DNA of 64,000 nucleotides from the NCBI GenBank assembly GCA_038215275.1, contig JBBQRA010000002.1:1-64000 (forward strand). Direction: 5' to 3'. The notes under the pieces were generated by a model. It did no database searches, was not told the DNA's origin, and worked only from the letters and a program-made list of their open reading frames with translations. Each line of letters opens with the position of its first letter. Position 1 is the stretch's first letter. Positions 16,501 through 25,391 of this stretch are shown here, piece by piece. The stretch is from Ga0077553 sp038215275 (lineage in GTDB: Bacteria; Acidobacteriota; Terriglobia; Bryobacterales; Bryobacteraceae). The translations under genes were made by a program, and so were the position numbers.

Positions 16501-17523
16501 ATGCTGAAACGTTATTACGAGAGCGACGCGGACTTGGCCCTCCTGAAGGGCAAGAAGTTCGCCATCATCGGCTACGGCAGCCAAGGGCACGCCCACGCGC
16601 TAAATTTGCGTGACACTGGCTGCGACGTGATTGTAGGGCTATATCCGGGCTCGAAGAGTTGGGCAAAGGCCGAGGCTGCTGGATTGACGGTGATGACCGT
16701 CGCCGAGGCTACACTGGCCGCCGACACGCTGATGATCCTGGTCAGTGACCACATCCAGGCCGACTTGTACGACAAAGAAATCGCCCCGAACCTTTCTGCC
16801 GGTAAGACGCTGATGTTCGCACATGGATTCAGCATTCACTTTAAGGCAATTACGCCCCCCTCCGATGTGGACGTCTCGATGGTGGCGCCCAAGTCTCCGG
16901 GGCATCGTGTTCGCGAACTTTTCACCGAAGGCGTCGGAGTGCCAGGACTGGTTGCCGTGGCCCAGGACGCTTCTGGAAATGCATTAAAGAACGCTCTCGC
17001 CTACTCGGCCGGTATCGGCTGCGCCAAAGCAGGCGTGATCGAAACGACTTTTCGGGAAGAGACCGAGAGCGATTTGTTCGGTGAACAGGCCGTGCTCTGT
17101 GGTGGCGTCAGCGAACTCATCAAAGCGGGTTTTGAGACCTTGACGGAAGCCGGCTATGCACCCGAGATCGCGTACTTCGAGTGCCTCCATGAACTCAAGT
17201 TGATCGTGGACTTGATTTACGAGGGCGGTCTTGGGTACATGCGCTACTCTGTATCGGACACCGCCGAGTATGGCGACTATGTTAGTGGACCGCGCATCAT
17301 CAACCCCGACACGAAAGTGGAAATGAAGAAGATTCTCGGGGAGATCCAAGACGGCACTTTTGCAAAAAACTGGCTTGCCGAGAATCGAGAAGGCGGGCGG
17401 CGGAAATTCCTGGCTATGCGCGAGGCGAACGCCGATCACCCGATCGAACATATTGGAGCCGAACTTCGGGCGATGATGCCCTTCTTGAAGAAGAAGAAAG
17501 AAGCAGGCATCCCTCAGGCCTAA
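16501..17523 (+). CDS. ilvC: Ketol-acid reductoisomerase (class I)
   Basis: 340 residues. The frame is open from 16453, inside ilvN, but ATG 16501 gives the usual N-terminus (MLKRYYESDADLALLKGKK). It converts acetolactate or acetohydroxybutyrate to the dihydroxy acids with NADPH and magnesium. Residues about 20-40 hold the nucleotide loop GYGSQGHAHA. The C-terminal knotted domain has the conserved acidic metal ligands in the region FREETESDLFGEQ and later FECLHELK. The start lies 4 bases after the ilvN stop. Confidence 0.96.
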   Translation: MLKRYYESDADLALLKGKKFAIIGYGSQGHAHALNLRDTGCDVIVGLYPGSKSWAKAEAAGLTVMTVAEATLAADTLMILVSDHIQADLYDKEIAPNLSAGKTLMFAHGFSIHFKAITPPSDVDVSMVAPKSPGHRVRELFTEGVGVPGLVAVAQDASGNALKNALAYSAGIGCAKAGVIETTFREETESDLFGEQAVLCGGVSELIKAGFETLTEAGYAPEIAYFECLHELKLIVDLIYEGGLGYMRYSVSDTAEYGDYVSGPRIINPDTKVEMKKILGEIQDGTFAKNWLAENREGGRRKFLAMREANADHPIEHIGAELRAMMPFLKKKKEAGIPQA

Positions 17524-17545
17524 ACAGGGACCGGGTCAGCACCCT

Positions 17546-19162
17546 ATGAAAATCACCACATTCGACACCACATTGCGCGACGGAACTCAGGGCGAGGCCG
17601 TCTCCTTCTCGGTAGAGGACAAGCTGGTCATCGCGCGAAAGTTGGACGAATTGGGGATTGATTATATCGAAGGGGGCTGGCCCGGCTCGAACCCGAAAGA
17701 CAAGGAGTTTTTCGCGCGCTCCAAAAAAGAACTTAAACTCAGGCACGCTAAGCTGTGTGCCTTTGGGGCCACACATTTCGCCCGCTACACAGTTGAGACT
17801 GATCCTTCGATTCGCGAGTTAATTGAGGCCGAAACACCAGCCATCTCTATTTTCGGGAAGACTTGGGATTTTCACGTCACGCGCGCACTCGGAATCACAC
17901 TTCAAGAGAATCTCAAGATTATTGGAGATACAGTGCGCTTCCTCAAGCAGCACGGTCGCGAAGTCATCTACGATGCGGAACATTTCTTCGATGGCTTCAA
18001 GCACAATTCTGAGTATGCCCTATTGACGGTAGAAGCCGCATTTGAAGCCGGTGCGGACGTAGTCTGTTTATGCGATACAAACGGTGGAACGCTGCCTGGC
18101 AATGTATCCGAAATCGTGAGGACAGTGCGCAGCCGTTTTCATGGCGTACTAGGAATTCATCCACACAACGACTCCGACGTTGCCGTTGCCAACGCGCTCG
18201 CAGCTATTGAAGCTGGTTGCACGCATGTCCAAGGCTGTATGAACGGCTATGGCGAACGTTGTGGAAATGCGAATCTAATTTCGGTGCTTGCCAATCTGGA
18301 ATTGAAAATGGGTCACACGACTGTCGGAGAGCAGGGGCTTCGAGATTTAACAAGTGTCGGGCACTATATTGCCGATCTTGCGAACTTGCCTGTCCGCAAT
18401 GACCAACCGTATATCGGCAAGAGCGCTTTTGCGCATAAAGGCGGCATTCATGTCAGCGCCGTCCTTAAGGATTCCGCTACCTACGAACACATTCCTCCTG
18501 GCTTGGTCGGCAATCAACAGCGAGTCTTGCTGAGCGATATGTCCGGCCGTGGGAATATTTTCTACAAACTTAAGGAGCAGGGACTAGGCGCACAGCTCAA
18601 TGAAAATCAGCGGCGGCAACTCCTTGATCAGATTAAGCAGCTCGAGCATGAAGGATACGAGCTCGAGTCGGCCGAAGGCACGTTTGAACTGATGGTTCGA
18701 GAGACTCTGAATCCCGGCAGGAGATTCTTCAATCTGGTTTCTCTCGACGTAGCAACAAAAATGGGCCGGAGCGGCGGATCCCTTACGGTCGCGACCGTCT
18801 CACTGCAAGCTGACGACGGTCTACACACCGAGACGGCAGTTGGAAATGGCCCGGTAAATGCCCTCGATTTAAGTCTCCGCAAATGCCTGGCCAGCCTCTA
18901 TCCGGAAATCGCCACCGTCAAGCTTGCCGACTACAAAGTTCGCGTCATCGACTCGAAAAAAGGCACTGACGCCAAGGTGCGGGTTTTGATCGAATGGCAC
19001 GACCAGGAACGGACTTGGGTGACCGTGGGGGTCTCCGACAACGTGATTGAGGCCAGTTGGAAAGCGATGGTTGATGCCATTCGGCTCGAACTTATGCGCC
19101 TGGCGGACGCGGCGACCGATTCGGCTCAATCGGCCTCAACTATGCTTTCCAGCAGTCCATAG
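17546..19162 (+). CDS. cimA: Citramalate synthase
   Basis: 538 residues. It condenses pyruvate and acetyl-CoA to (R)-citramalate, the threonine-independent entry to isoleucine. The N-terminal barrel starts with ITTFDTTLRDGTQGEAVSFS, contains HPHNDSDVAVAN with metal-binding histidines and NGYGERCGNAN, and lacks the extended insert of 2-isopropylmalate synthases. Length and the LeuA-type regulatory domain at about 400-520 fit the 500-540-residue CimA group rather than LeuA. Position after ilvC means the operon can make isoleucine from pyruvate without threonine deaminase. Start follows ilvC by 22 bases, with weak SD. Confidence 0.9.
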   Translation: MKITTFDTTLRDGTQGEAVSFSVEDKLVIARKLDELGIDYIEGGWPGSNPKDKEFFARSKKELKLRHAKLCAFGATHFARYTVETDPSIRELIEAETPAISIFGKTWDFHVTRALGITLQENLKIIGDTVRFLKQHGREVIYDAEHFFDGFKHNSEYALLTVEAAFEAGADVVCLCDTNGGTLPGNVSEIVRTVRSRFHGVLGIHPHNDSDVAVANALAAIEAGCTHVQGCMNGYGERCGNANLISVLANLELKMGHTTVGEQGLRDLTSVGHYIADLANLPVRNDQPYIGKSAFAHKGGIHVSAVLKDSATYEHIPPGLVGNQQRVLLSDMSGRGNIFYKLKEQGLGAQLNENQRRQLLDQIKQLEHEGYELESAEGTFELMVRETLNPGRRFFNLVSLDVATKMGRSGGSLTVATVSLQADDGLHTETAVGNGPVNALDLSLRKCLASLYPEIATVKLADYKVRVIDSKKGTDAKVRVLIEWHDQERTWVTVGVSDNVIEASWKAMVDAIRLELMRLADAATDSAQSASTMLSSSP

Positions 19163-19183
19163 TTTGCCGTAAACTGAAAGTGC

Positions 19184-19260
19184 GGGCTCGTAGCTCATCT
19201 GGATAGAGCACCGACCTTCTAAGTCGGGGGTAGCAGGTTCGAGTCCTGCCGGGCCTACCA
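19184..19260 (+). tRNA. tRNA-Arg (anticodon TCT)
   Basis: 77 bases form a full cloverleaf: acceptor GGGCTCG with CGGGCCT, D arm with AGCTC, anticodon stem CCGAC/GTCGG with loop CTTCTAA (anticodon TCT, reading AGA), variable loop, T arm GCAGG-TTCGAGT-CCTGC, discriminator A and an encoded CCA at 19258-19260. The tRNA begins 21 bases after cimA and its CCA abuts the stop codon of the convergent gene at 19261 without any spacer. Confidence 0.95.
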
Positions 19261-19761
19261 TTACCGCGTTCGCGGCTCCTCCACGAGTTCCGACACCGGA
19301 CCGTCCACCTCCCGTATCCTCACGACCAATTTGGTTCTAGCCTCCAACACACTTACCGGTACATCTACCGCGAAGGCAAGCATTCGATCGACACTCGCCT
19401 TCTTCTCTACCCGCTCTTTGATTCGAAAGCTCGAATTGAATTTCTCGCCCAACTCAGGAACCCCCAGGAATAGGTTCTTGGTGTCAGTCTCCGGAATAAA
19501 CCGACCCATTATCACCTTGCCGCCGCTGGTCAGTTCCAATTCCAGGTCCTTGATCTGAAACGGATATGCAGATGGATTCGTCACCCGGAAATCGGTGACA
19601 ACCACTGACCGCTGATCGTCCAACTTCCCCGTCCGCACCTTCTGGATCGCGCCGACTAACTCCACATGCGAATCCCGGCTGAGAAATAGTCCTCCCTTTA
19701 TCAACGCCGCCACGATCACAAGACCAATTCCAGCGCAAATCCAGAGCGACTTCGACGGCAT
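19261..19761 (-). CDS. Hypothetical membrane-anchored protein
   Basis: 166 residues. One N-terminal membrane segment (residues 7-27, LWICAGIGLVIVAALIKGGLFL) anchors a beta-rich periplasmic domain of about 130 residues with alternating hydrophobic strands (VVVTDFRVTNPSAYPF, VIMGRFIP). It resembles the small beta-sandwich or LEA-like domains found in uncharacterised acidobacterial envelope proteins, but no named family is recognised. The gene is read toward the tRNA and ends one base from it. It lies 7 bases from the start of the minus-strand TIM-barrel gene, so the two are probably co-transcribed. Confidence 0.6.
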   Translation of the reverse strand: MPSKSLWICAGIGLVIVAALIKGGLFLSRDSHVELVGAIQKVRTGKLDDQRSVVVTDFRVTNPSAYPFQIKDLELELTSGGKVIMGRFIPETDTKNLFLGVPELGEKFNSSFRIKERVEKKASVDRMLAFAVDVPVSVLEARTKLVVRIREVDGPVSELVEEPRTR

Positions 19762-19768
19762 TAGCCCC

Positions 19769-20698
19769 CTACCCCCGCTTCTCGGCCAGCCGAATCATCT
19801 CCACCATCGATTCATGGGATTTCGCGATTAAGTCGGGCCCGAAGATGTGACATTCCAAGCCAATCTGTTCCTGGTATCCGTCTTTCTCTAGGGCCGTAAA
19901 GATCGGAGCCCAATCGATCCAATCCGAGTACTGCCTCAAAACACTTTTCCCCTTTATCTGCACGTTCCAAAGCTTGTCCTTCGGAATCAGCCGATACCCG
20001 TCCGGAAACGCGGTCTCCTGCATGTGCTTCCCGTTTAAGGCATCCCAGTTCAAGCCAAAACTCTTCGATGGGATCGCCTTCATATAAGCAGCCATCTCAT
20101 CGCACCGCGCCACGTTACAAGCCACTTCGTTCTCCAGCGTCAGCCGAATCCCCTCCTTCTCGGAGATCTTCACAAGAGGCCCGAGCACGTCCACGATCCG
20201 CTGCATATCCTTCGCCGGGTTTACCGTACGCAAGAACGAAAACACGCGGACCTTGTCTGTACCTAAAGCTTGCGCTGCCCGGATTGACTTTCTCAAGTCC
20301 TCCTCCCGCCGATCAAATGCCTGCTGCTCCCGCGCTAACCGCGTCGCGCGCTGTTCCGGAGTCTCCTGCCGTGGCTTCAACGCCACCGTCCCCGGCAGCA
20401 AGTACTTGCACTGTCCCGAGTTGAAGAACGACACCTTAACGCCGCCGTCCTTGAACTCCTGCGCCGCACGCTTCAACTCTTCTGGCGTCAGGTCCGCGTA
20501 GTGCTTCTTGGCCCCAGGAACCGCACGAACCTCCATCCATTGCAGACCATGCTTCTGCGCAAAGGCAATCCCCTCAGCAGGCGTAGCCCCGCTCTCATCG
20601 GTGATGCTGCCAAGCCTTCCCCGATCGATCTTCGTAGGATTTGCCCAAGCGGATAACGGTAGAGCCAAAGTGGCTCCCAGGAGTTCGCGACGATTCAT
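19769..20698 (-). CDS. Sugar phosphate isomerase/epimerase-like TIM-barrel protein
   Basis: 309 residues with an N-terminal signal (MNRRELLGATLALPLSAWA) that has the paired arginines of a Tat substrate. The rest resembles xylose-isomerase-like (AP endonuclease family 2) barrels: KVSFFNSGQCKYLL, LTLENEVACN (metal-ligand glutamate) and FGLNWDALNGKH. Substrate unknown; many such exported barrels in Acidobacteria accompany carbohydrate degradation. It is followed on the same strand by a short membrane protein and preceded by an AI-2E-type permease gene. Confidence 0.75.
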   Translation of the reverse strand: MNRRELLGATLALPLSAWANPTKIDRGRLGSITDESGATPAEGIAFAQKHGLQWMEVRAVPGAKKHYADLTPEELKRAAQEFKDGGVKVSFFNSGQCKYLLPGTVALKPRQETPEQRATRLAREQQAFDRREEDLRKSIRAAQALGTDKVRVFSFLRTVNPAKDMQRIVDVLGPLVKISEKEGIRLTLENEVACNVARCDEMAAYMKAIPSKSFGLNWDALNGKHMQETAFPDGYRLIPKDKLWNVQIKGKSVLRQYSDWIDWAPIFTALEKDGYQEQIGLECHIFGPDLIAKSHESMVEMIRLAEKRG

Positions 20699-20717
20699 GA
20701 GACTCAGTTTATCTCAA

Positions 20718-21896
20718 TCAATCCCCCATCAATTTGCCGTACGCAGACAATCCCGGATAGTGATCGCAGACCGCCTTCAATGCCGCCGTGAGCGGAATCG
20801 CCAACACCAAGCCGACCCCCCCCCATAGAAATCCCCAAAACATTAACGCCACCGTTACGACCAAAGGATTCAAGTGGACGCGCGATCCCACCAGCTTCGG
20901 ATACAACAGGTTCAACGCCATTAGATGGAAGAACGCGACCGTCGTACCAATCACCACATAGGCCGTCAAATTATCATAGACCGTCAACGCGGCAAAAACC
21001 GGTGGCAGAATCGCCAACGGCAATCCGATGTACGGCACAAGCGACAGAAACCCGCTGATCGGCCCCACCAACAGCCAATACGGCACCTTCACCATCCAGA
21101 AGAACCCTGTACTGACCAGCGCCAGCACCAGTCCCAACAAAAAATTCCCCACCACATAAGCCCGCGTCATCCGCGCAATCCCATCGATCGTCGCCGACGC
21201 AATCGCACGCGACTCCCCCCGAAAGACGCGCAAAAAGTTGTAGACGAAATGGTCCCGCCAAGCCAGCATGAAGTAAACCAAGAACGGCACAAAGGAAACC
21301 ATCAGCGCGATGTCGTAAAACTGCTGCCAGTTCGAATACAAGTACTCCACCACCGGTGATCGCTCCGGTCGAATCCGCACCTCCTGCACCGCCGGCGGTA
21401 GCAATGGCGCCATCGGCGGATCCGTCGCTCGCCGCCGCCGCTGCTTTTGCTGCTCGGCCAACTGCCGCTCCTGCTCCAGCCGTTGCGCTTCCATCTCCCG
21501 CACACGCTTCGGCGACATCATGTCGTTGATGGTCTTCTCCGCGGACTCCACTTCCATCAAAACCTTATCGCTTAGATCGTTCACCCGCTTGGTATAGCTC
21601 GGCAACTCATCCCACAACCCCTGCGCCTGCGACAGTGCCAACAATGCCCCCAGGTAAAGCATTGACAACGCCAAACTGCAAACCAGGAAGCTCGCAAATC
21701 CGCGCGGCAGCCGCAGTCGCATGAACAGCCGCACCAAGGGATCGAGAATAAACGATATGAAAATCCCCACCAGGAGCGTCACCAAAAAAAGCCGCCCCAA
21801 GTACAAAAGGGCGCACACTACGCCCAGTGTGAACAGCACGCTGCCCGTGTTGCGCACCTTGACGATCGGTAACGTGGAAGGATCTGGAATGGCCAA
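20718..21896 (-). CDS. AI-2E transporter/PerM family permease
   Basis: 392 residues with about eight membrane helices: two near the N-terminus, a long cytosolic insert near residues 110-170 rich in Arg/Gln (REMEAQRLEQERQLAEQQKQ) and several more from residue 195 to the end. The C-terminal half contains the conserved IPLTAALKAV and GGVGLVLAIPLTAAL region of the family (older names UPF0118, PerM, YdiK). Some members export the quorum molecule AI-2 or sodium; the substrate here cannot be inferred. It is divergent from ruvX, with only 37 bases between them. Confidence 0.9.
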   Translation of the reverse strand: MAIPDPSTLPIVKVRNTGSVLFTLGVVCALLYLGRLFLVTLLVGIFISFILDPLVRLFMRLRLPRGFASFLVCSLALSMLYLGALLALSQAQGLWDELPSYTKRVNDLSDKVLMEVESAEKTINDMMSPKRVREMEAQRLEQERQLAEQQKQRRRRATDPPMAPLLPPAVQEVRIRPERSPVVEYLYSNWQQFYDIALMVSFVPFLVYFMLAWRDHFVYNFLRVFRGESRAIASATIDGIARMTRAYVVGNFLLGLVLALVSTGFFWMVKVPYWLLVGPISGFLSLVPYIGLPLAILPPVFAALTVYDNLTAYVVIGTTVAFFHLMALNLLYPKLVGSRVHLNPLVVTVALMFWGFLWGGVGLVLAIPLTAALKAVCDHYPGLSAYGKLMGD

Positions 21897-21933
21897 CAGA
21901 GATACCCCGATTATCCGTTAATCTAACATGTAG

Positions 21934-22341
21934 ATGCGTATCTTGGCTCTAGACTACGGCCGCCGCCGAATCGGAATCGCTCTCAGCGACCCCCTTGGCA
22001 TCATGGCCCACGGCCAGGACACCCTTCACCGCGTCAATATCCGCACCGATATGCTGAGCCTCAAGAACCTGATCCAGGACCAGCAAGTCGGCCAAATCAT
22101 CGTCGGCAACCCACTGCACATGAGCGGCGACGAAAGCGAACTCTCCCGCGAGGCTCGCGCCTTCGCCTCTCGCCTGTCTGAAGAATCCGGCGTCCCATTC
22201 CTCATGTGGGACGAACGCATGTCCTCCAAGGAAGCCGGCCGCTACCTCGCCGAGTCCGGCCGGCCAAAAGGCAAGCGCGGCACAGTCGACCGCATGGCCG
22301 CTGAGTTGATCCTCAACAGCTACCTGGGAACCATCGAATGA
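21934..22341 (+). CDS. ruvX: Putative pre-16S rRNA nuclease / Holliday junction resolvase-like protein YqgF
   Basis: 135 residues, typical for the family. It has the RNase H-like fold with the conserved D in LALDYGRRRIGIALSDPLG (residues 4-20), GNPLHMSGDES with the second acidic residue and later DERMSSKEA. In other bacteria it trims the 5' end of 16S rRNA. It overlaps mltG by 4 bases (ATGA), as often seen in Acidobacteria and Proteobacteria, indicating coupled translation. Confidence 0.92.
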   Translation: MRILALDYGRRRIGIALSDPLGIMAHGQDTLHRVNIRTDMLSLKNLIQDQQVGQIIVGNPLHMSGDESELSREARAFASRLSEESGVPFLMWDERMSSKEAGRYLAESGRPKGKRGTVDRMAAELILNSYLGTIE

Positions 22342-23363
22342 AACGCCTCCGCTGGCCCTTCGCCGCCCTCCTTCTCCTGCTCGGCGCAGCTGTGGGCTCG
22401 CTGTTCCTCCCCTACCAGGCCGCTCCTCCGGACACCATTCTCGACATCGATCGCGGATCCTCCACCCGCCACATCGGCGACCAACTCGCCCGCAACGGCA
22501 TCCTCCGCTACGGCTGGCAACTCGCCCTCGCCCGCCTCCTCCAGCCCAACCGCAGGCTCCAAGCCGGCGAATACCAATTCACGAAACCGGCCACGCCGCT
22601 GGAAGTCTTCGACCGCCTCGCCCGCGGCGACGTCCACTTCTACGAACTCCGCATCCCCGAAGGCTACAACCTCTTCGACATAGCGAAAGTCGTCGGCGAA
22701 CAAGGCCTCATCACCGAAGCCAGTTTCCTCAAAGCGGCCCGCAATCCCAAACTCATCCAGGACCTCGCCCCCACCGCCCCCGCCCTAGAAGGCTTCCTCT
22801 TTCCCTCCACCTACCGTCTCACTCGAGCCACCACCGCCGACGCTCTATGCGCCCTCATGGTCGCCCAGTTCCGCCGCGAATGGGCGGCTCTGAAGCCCAC
22901 CCAGCCAGTCCTCCCTACCGTCATACTCGCCTCCCTAGTCGAAAAGGAAACGTCCATTCCCGCCGAGCGTCCCCTCGTCGCCGGCGTCTATGCCAAGCGC
23001 CTCGCCATCGGCATGAAGCTCGACGCCGATCCCACTACCATCTATTCCGCCCTCCTCCTCGGTAACTGGCGCGGAACCATCTATCGCTCCGACCTCGACC
23101 GCGACCATCCCTACAACACCTACAAATCCATCGGCCTCCCTCCCGGACCGATCGCTAACCCCGGATCCGCCGCCCTCGCCGCCGCGCTCCATCCCGCCGA
23201 CACCGAAAATCTCTTCTTCGTCGCCCGTGCCGACGGCTCCGGCGGACACCGCTTCTCTCCCAACGCCGAAGCCCACCAGCGAGCCGTTGCCGAATACCGC
23301 CGTGGCCAGCAAAAAACAGCGCCTTCTACAACTGTTAACGCCGCTCCCCCGCGAACCCATTGA
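22338..23363 (+). CDS. mltG: Endolytic murein transglycosylase MltG
   Basis: 341 residues. An N-terminal membrane segment (residues 6-26, WPFAALLLLLGAAVGSLFL) anchors a LysM-like domain and the YceG catalytic domain. The catalytic glutamate lies in LASLVEKETSI, with the conserved YNTYKSIGLPPGPIANPG motif after it. The enzyme cuts nascent glycan strands in the periplasm and sets their length. Start overlaps ruvX. The last 60 bases overlap the start of the downstream hypothetical gene. Confidence 0.95.
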   Translation: MKRLRWPFAALLLLLGAAVGSLFLPYQAAPPDTILDIDRGSSTRHIGDQLARNGILRYGWQLALARLLQPNRRLQAGEYQFTKPATPLEVFDRLARGDVHFYELRIPEGYNLFDIAKVVGEQGLITEASFLKAARNPKLIQDLAPTAPALEGFLFPSTYRLTRATTADALCALMVAQFRREWAALKPTQPVLPTVILASLVEKETSIPAERPLVAGVYAKRLAIGMKLDADPTTIYSALLLGNWRGTIYRSDLDRDHPYNTYKSIGLPPGPIANPGSAALAAALHPADTENLFFVARADGSGGHRFSPNAEAHQRAVAEYRRGQQKTAPSTTVNAAPPRTH

Positions 23364-23733
23364 CGAGTCTCGCGCCGCCGAACTCGCCCAGGCCCTCGCA
23401 CCAATCTCAGCGTCTTATCTCCGCCGTCTCCTCCGCGAGTCGGGCGCGCCCCTCGCCCCCACCGTGGAAGGAGTCATCCAAGACACCTTCCACAATCTAG
23501 CCCGCACTCTCTCCGCCCTATCGCTCGCCTACGAACATGCCCCGCATCAAGCCCGCTCCCTCGTGCTCGAAGCCAAGGCCCACGCCAAGCTCGCGCTCCA
23601 CAAGGACCCTCAACCCGCCAACCGCCAGCGCAAAATCGAGTGGATGATCCGCTGGCTTGAAAACCCGCCCGTTTTCCCCTTGTGGATCCAGCTTCAGCAG
23701 CGCGCTATTGAAACTCCACCTGCTGAACCTTGA
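23302..23733 (+). CDS. Hypothetical protein overlapping mltG
   Basis: 143 residues from GTG 23302; the frame stays open upstream to 23227 but that region is coding for MltG in another frame. The protein is helical and basic, for example LAQALAPISASYLRRLL and LVLEAKAHAKLALHKD, ends in a Pro/Glu tail and has no membrane segment or recognised domain. The 62-base overlap with mltG and the 29-base convergent overlap with the next gene are unusual but codon use remains consistent over the non-overlapped part. Function unknown. Confidence 0.5.
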   Translation: MASKKQRLLQLLTPLPREPIDESRAAELAQALAPISASYLRRLLRESGAPLAPTVEGVIQDTFHNLARTLSALSLAYEHAPHQARSLVLEAKAHAKLALHKDPQPANRQRKIEWMIRWLENPPVFPLWIQLQQRAIETPPAEP

Positions 23734-24016
23734 TCACATCCCCAACCAATTCGCCCGTCACCTTTACCTTCAAATCCTTATCCCGGCTCAGCTTCTTCAA
23801 CTGGCCCAGCGTACGCGCATTCCCGCCCTCGTCAAACTTTACAAACTTCCCGTCGGCCAGCACCAGCCCGTAGCCGCCCTTCGCGCAAGCCACCGCACAC
23901 TCCCGTGTATGCGAAGCCAGATCTTTTCCTTTACACATCACATCCACTACGGTTCCGGTCCAAGTCTCCGCCGCAGCCCCCATCGCCAACGCCATCAAAC
24001 CAAGCAGTGCTTTCAT
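23705..24016 (-). CDS. Small secreted protein with two-cysteine domain
   Basis: 103 residues with a signal peptide (MKALLGLMALAMGAAAETW). The mature part is about 85 residues with three cysteines (VMCKGKDLASHTRECAVACA) and a beta-rich C-terminus that may be an OB-like fold. Similar short proteins are common in Acidobacteria and lack an assigned function. It is convergent with, and overlaps, the end of the preceding gene. Confidence 0.6.
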   Translation of the reverse strand: MKALLGLMALAMGAAAETWTGTVVDVMCKGKDLASHTRECAVACAKGGYGLVLADGKFVKFDEGGNARTLGQLKKLSRDKDLKVKVTGELVGDVIKVQQVEFQ

Positions 24017-24097
24017 GCCTGAATCATAGCCGATTCCAGTACTAAGCGTCTTCGCTTAGTGGCTATTGTTCCCTTATCCTGAGTCGATGAGCCCGTC

Positions 24098-24235
24098 ATG
24101 CAACCGAATGAGTTCTTCAGCGTCTATGTAGTACTAGCGACTTTTTGCGTAGTCGCGGTCCTTCTCCGCACCTACCGCAAGCAAGCCCGCAGCCGCCGGG
24201 TCCGGCGAATCGAAACCCGGCTTTTTGAATGGTGA
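24098..24235 (+). CDS. Single-pass membrane microprotein
   Basis: A 45-codon ORF. Residues 6-23 are one hydrophobic helix (FFSVYVVLATFCVVAVLL) and the remaining 22 residues are strongly basic (Arg-rich, for example RKQARSRRVRR). That inside-positive pattern suits a small inner-membrane protein with a cytoplasmic tail. It lies 13 bases before the next ORF. The shortness makes it uncertain, but the topology is not random. Confidence 0.4.
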   Translation: MQPNEFFSVYVVLATFCVVAVLLRTYRKQARSRRVRRIETRLFEW

Positions 24236-24247
24236 AGAATTTCATTG

Positions 24248-24586
24248 ATGCCTAAGCCTTCGGGAGTTTATAGTAGTGATTTCGTGGGTACCTTTCCACA
24301 AGTCGGCACGCGGCTCTTTCCGCTTAACAAGGATCTCAATGATCCTTTGGCCCCGCGCCGGGAAGCGGCCCTCTTCTACGGCCTCTTCCTCCGTGGTCAC
24401 TCCGTCGATGCCCTCCGCCGCGATATCGACGTTCCCGTACCCCTTCTAAAAAAGTGGGAATCGGGTCGCCAATACGAAGGCAACTTCCGCGACAATCTCC
24501 GACAGCTCTATAACTACCGCAAACAGGTGCTCGCCATCTTCGACGAGCTTGTCCTCAATGAACGCGGTCGCAGCAGAGTCCAATAG
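24248..24586 (+). CDS. Conserved-looking hypothetical protein with HTH-like helices
   Basis: 112 residues from ATG 24248 (TTG 24245 also in frame). The C-terminal 65 residues contain helices resembling a small DNA-binding fold (ALFYGLFLRGHSVDALRRDI, then VPVPLLKKWESGRQYEGNF). No named family is recognised. It is 19 bases ahead of the phzF-like gene. Confidence 0.55.
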   Translation: MPKPSGVYSSDFVGTFPQVGTRLFPLNKDLNDPLAPRREAALFYGLFLRGHSVDALRRDIDVPVPLLKKWESGRQYEGNFRDNLRQLYNYRKQVLAIFDELVLNERGRSRVQ

Positions 24587-24605
24587 GGCATCGTAAAATT
24601 GGGGG

Positions 24606-25391
24606 ATGCGGTTACCCCTCTACCAAGTGGACGCGTTCACCTCCAAGCTGTTCGGTGGCAACCCCGCCGCCATCTGCCCCCTCGAATGCTGGCTGCCCGA
24701 TGCGCTCCTCCAGCACATCGCCGCCGAGAACAACTTGGCCGAAACCGCCTTCTTCGTCAAGGAAGCTGACGGCTACCGCCTCCGCTGGTTCACGCCCGCC
24801 GTCGAAGTCGATCTCTGCGGGCACGCCACCCTCGCCGCCGCCTTTGTTCTCCTCGAGTGCCTCGGGCTCCCAGCCGAACACGTCGTATTCAATACGCGCA
24901 GCGGCCCCCTCACCGTCCATCGCCAAGCCTATCTCTACACTCTCGACTTCCCTTCCCGCCCCGGCACACCCCTACCCGTCCCCGAAGCGCTAACTGCCGC
25001 GCTCGACCGCGCGCCGGAGGCCGTCTATCAAGCCCGCGACCTTCTGTGCGTTTTCCCGACAGAAGCTGACGTTGCCGCCCTTCGGCCCGACATGAAGGCC
25101 CTCGCCGCCCTGCCCCACTTCGCCGTCATTGCCACCGCCCCCGGCCAGCACTGTGACTTCGTCTCCCGCTTCTTCGCCCCCGCCCAGGGCATCGACGAAG
25201 ACCCCGTCACCGGCTCCGCCCACTGCACGCTCACTCCCTACTGGGCCGCCCGGCTCGACAAACCCGCAATGTCCGCCAAGCAGATCTCGGACCGCGGCGG
25301 AGATCTCCTCGTTGAACTCGCCGGCGACCGCGTCAAGATCAGCGGCCGCGCCGTACTCTACCTGGAAGGCTTCGCCAACGTCGCCATATAG
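24606..25391 (+). CDS. PhzF family isomerase
   Basis: 261 residues. PhzF-like proteins have the diaminopimelate epimerase fold in two pseudo-symmetric halves; the N-terminal half shows the conserved DAFTSKLFGGNPAAICPL and NNLAETAFF motifs with the catalytic glutamate, and the C-terminal half has the DPVTGSAHCTLTPYW motif. Most family members act in unknown isomerisations rather than in phenazine synthesis, and nothing here suggests phenazines. Convergent, overlapping the end of the allophanate hydrolase gene by 34 bases. Confidence 0.9.
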   Translation: MRLPLYQVDAFTSKLFGGNPAAICPLECWLPDALLQHIAAENNLAETAFFVKEADGYRLRWFTPAVEVDLCGHATLAAAFVLLECLGLPAEHVVFNTRSGPLTVHRQAYLYTLDFPSRPGTPLPVPEALTAALDRAPEAVYQARDLLCVFPTEADVAALRPDMKALAALPHFAVIATAPGQHCDFVSRFFAPAQGIDEDPVTGSAHCTLTPYWAARLDKPAMSAKQISDRGGDLLVELAGDRVKISGRAVLYLEGFANVAI

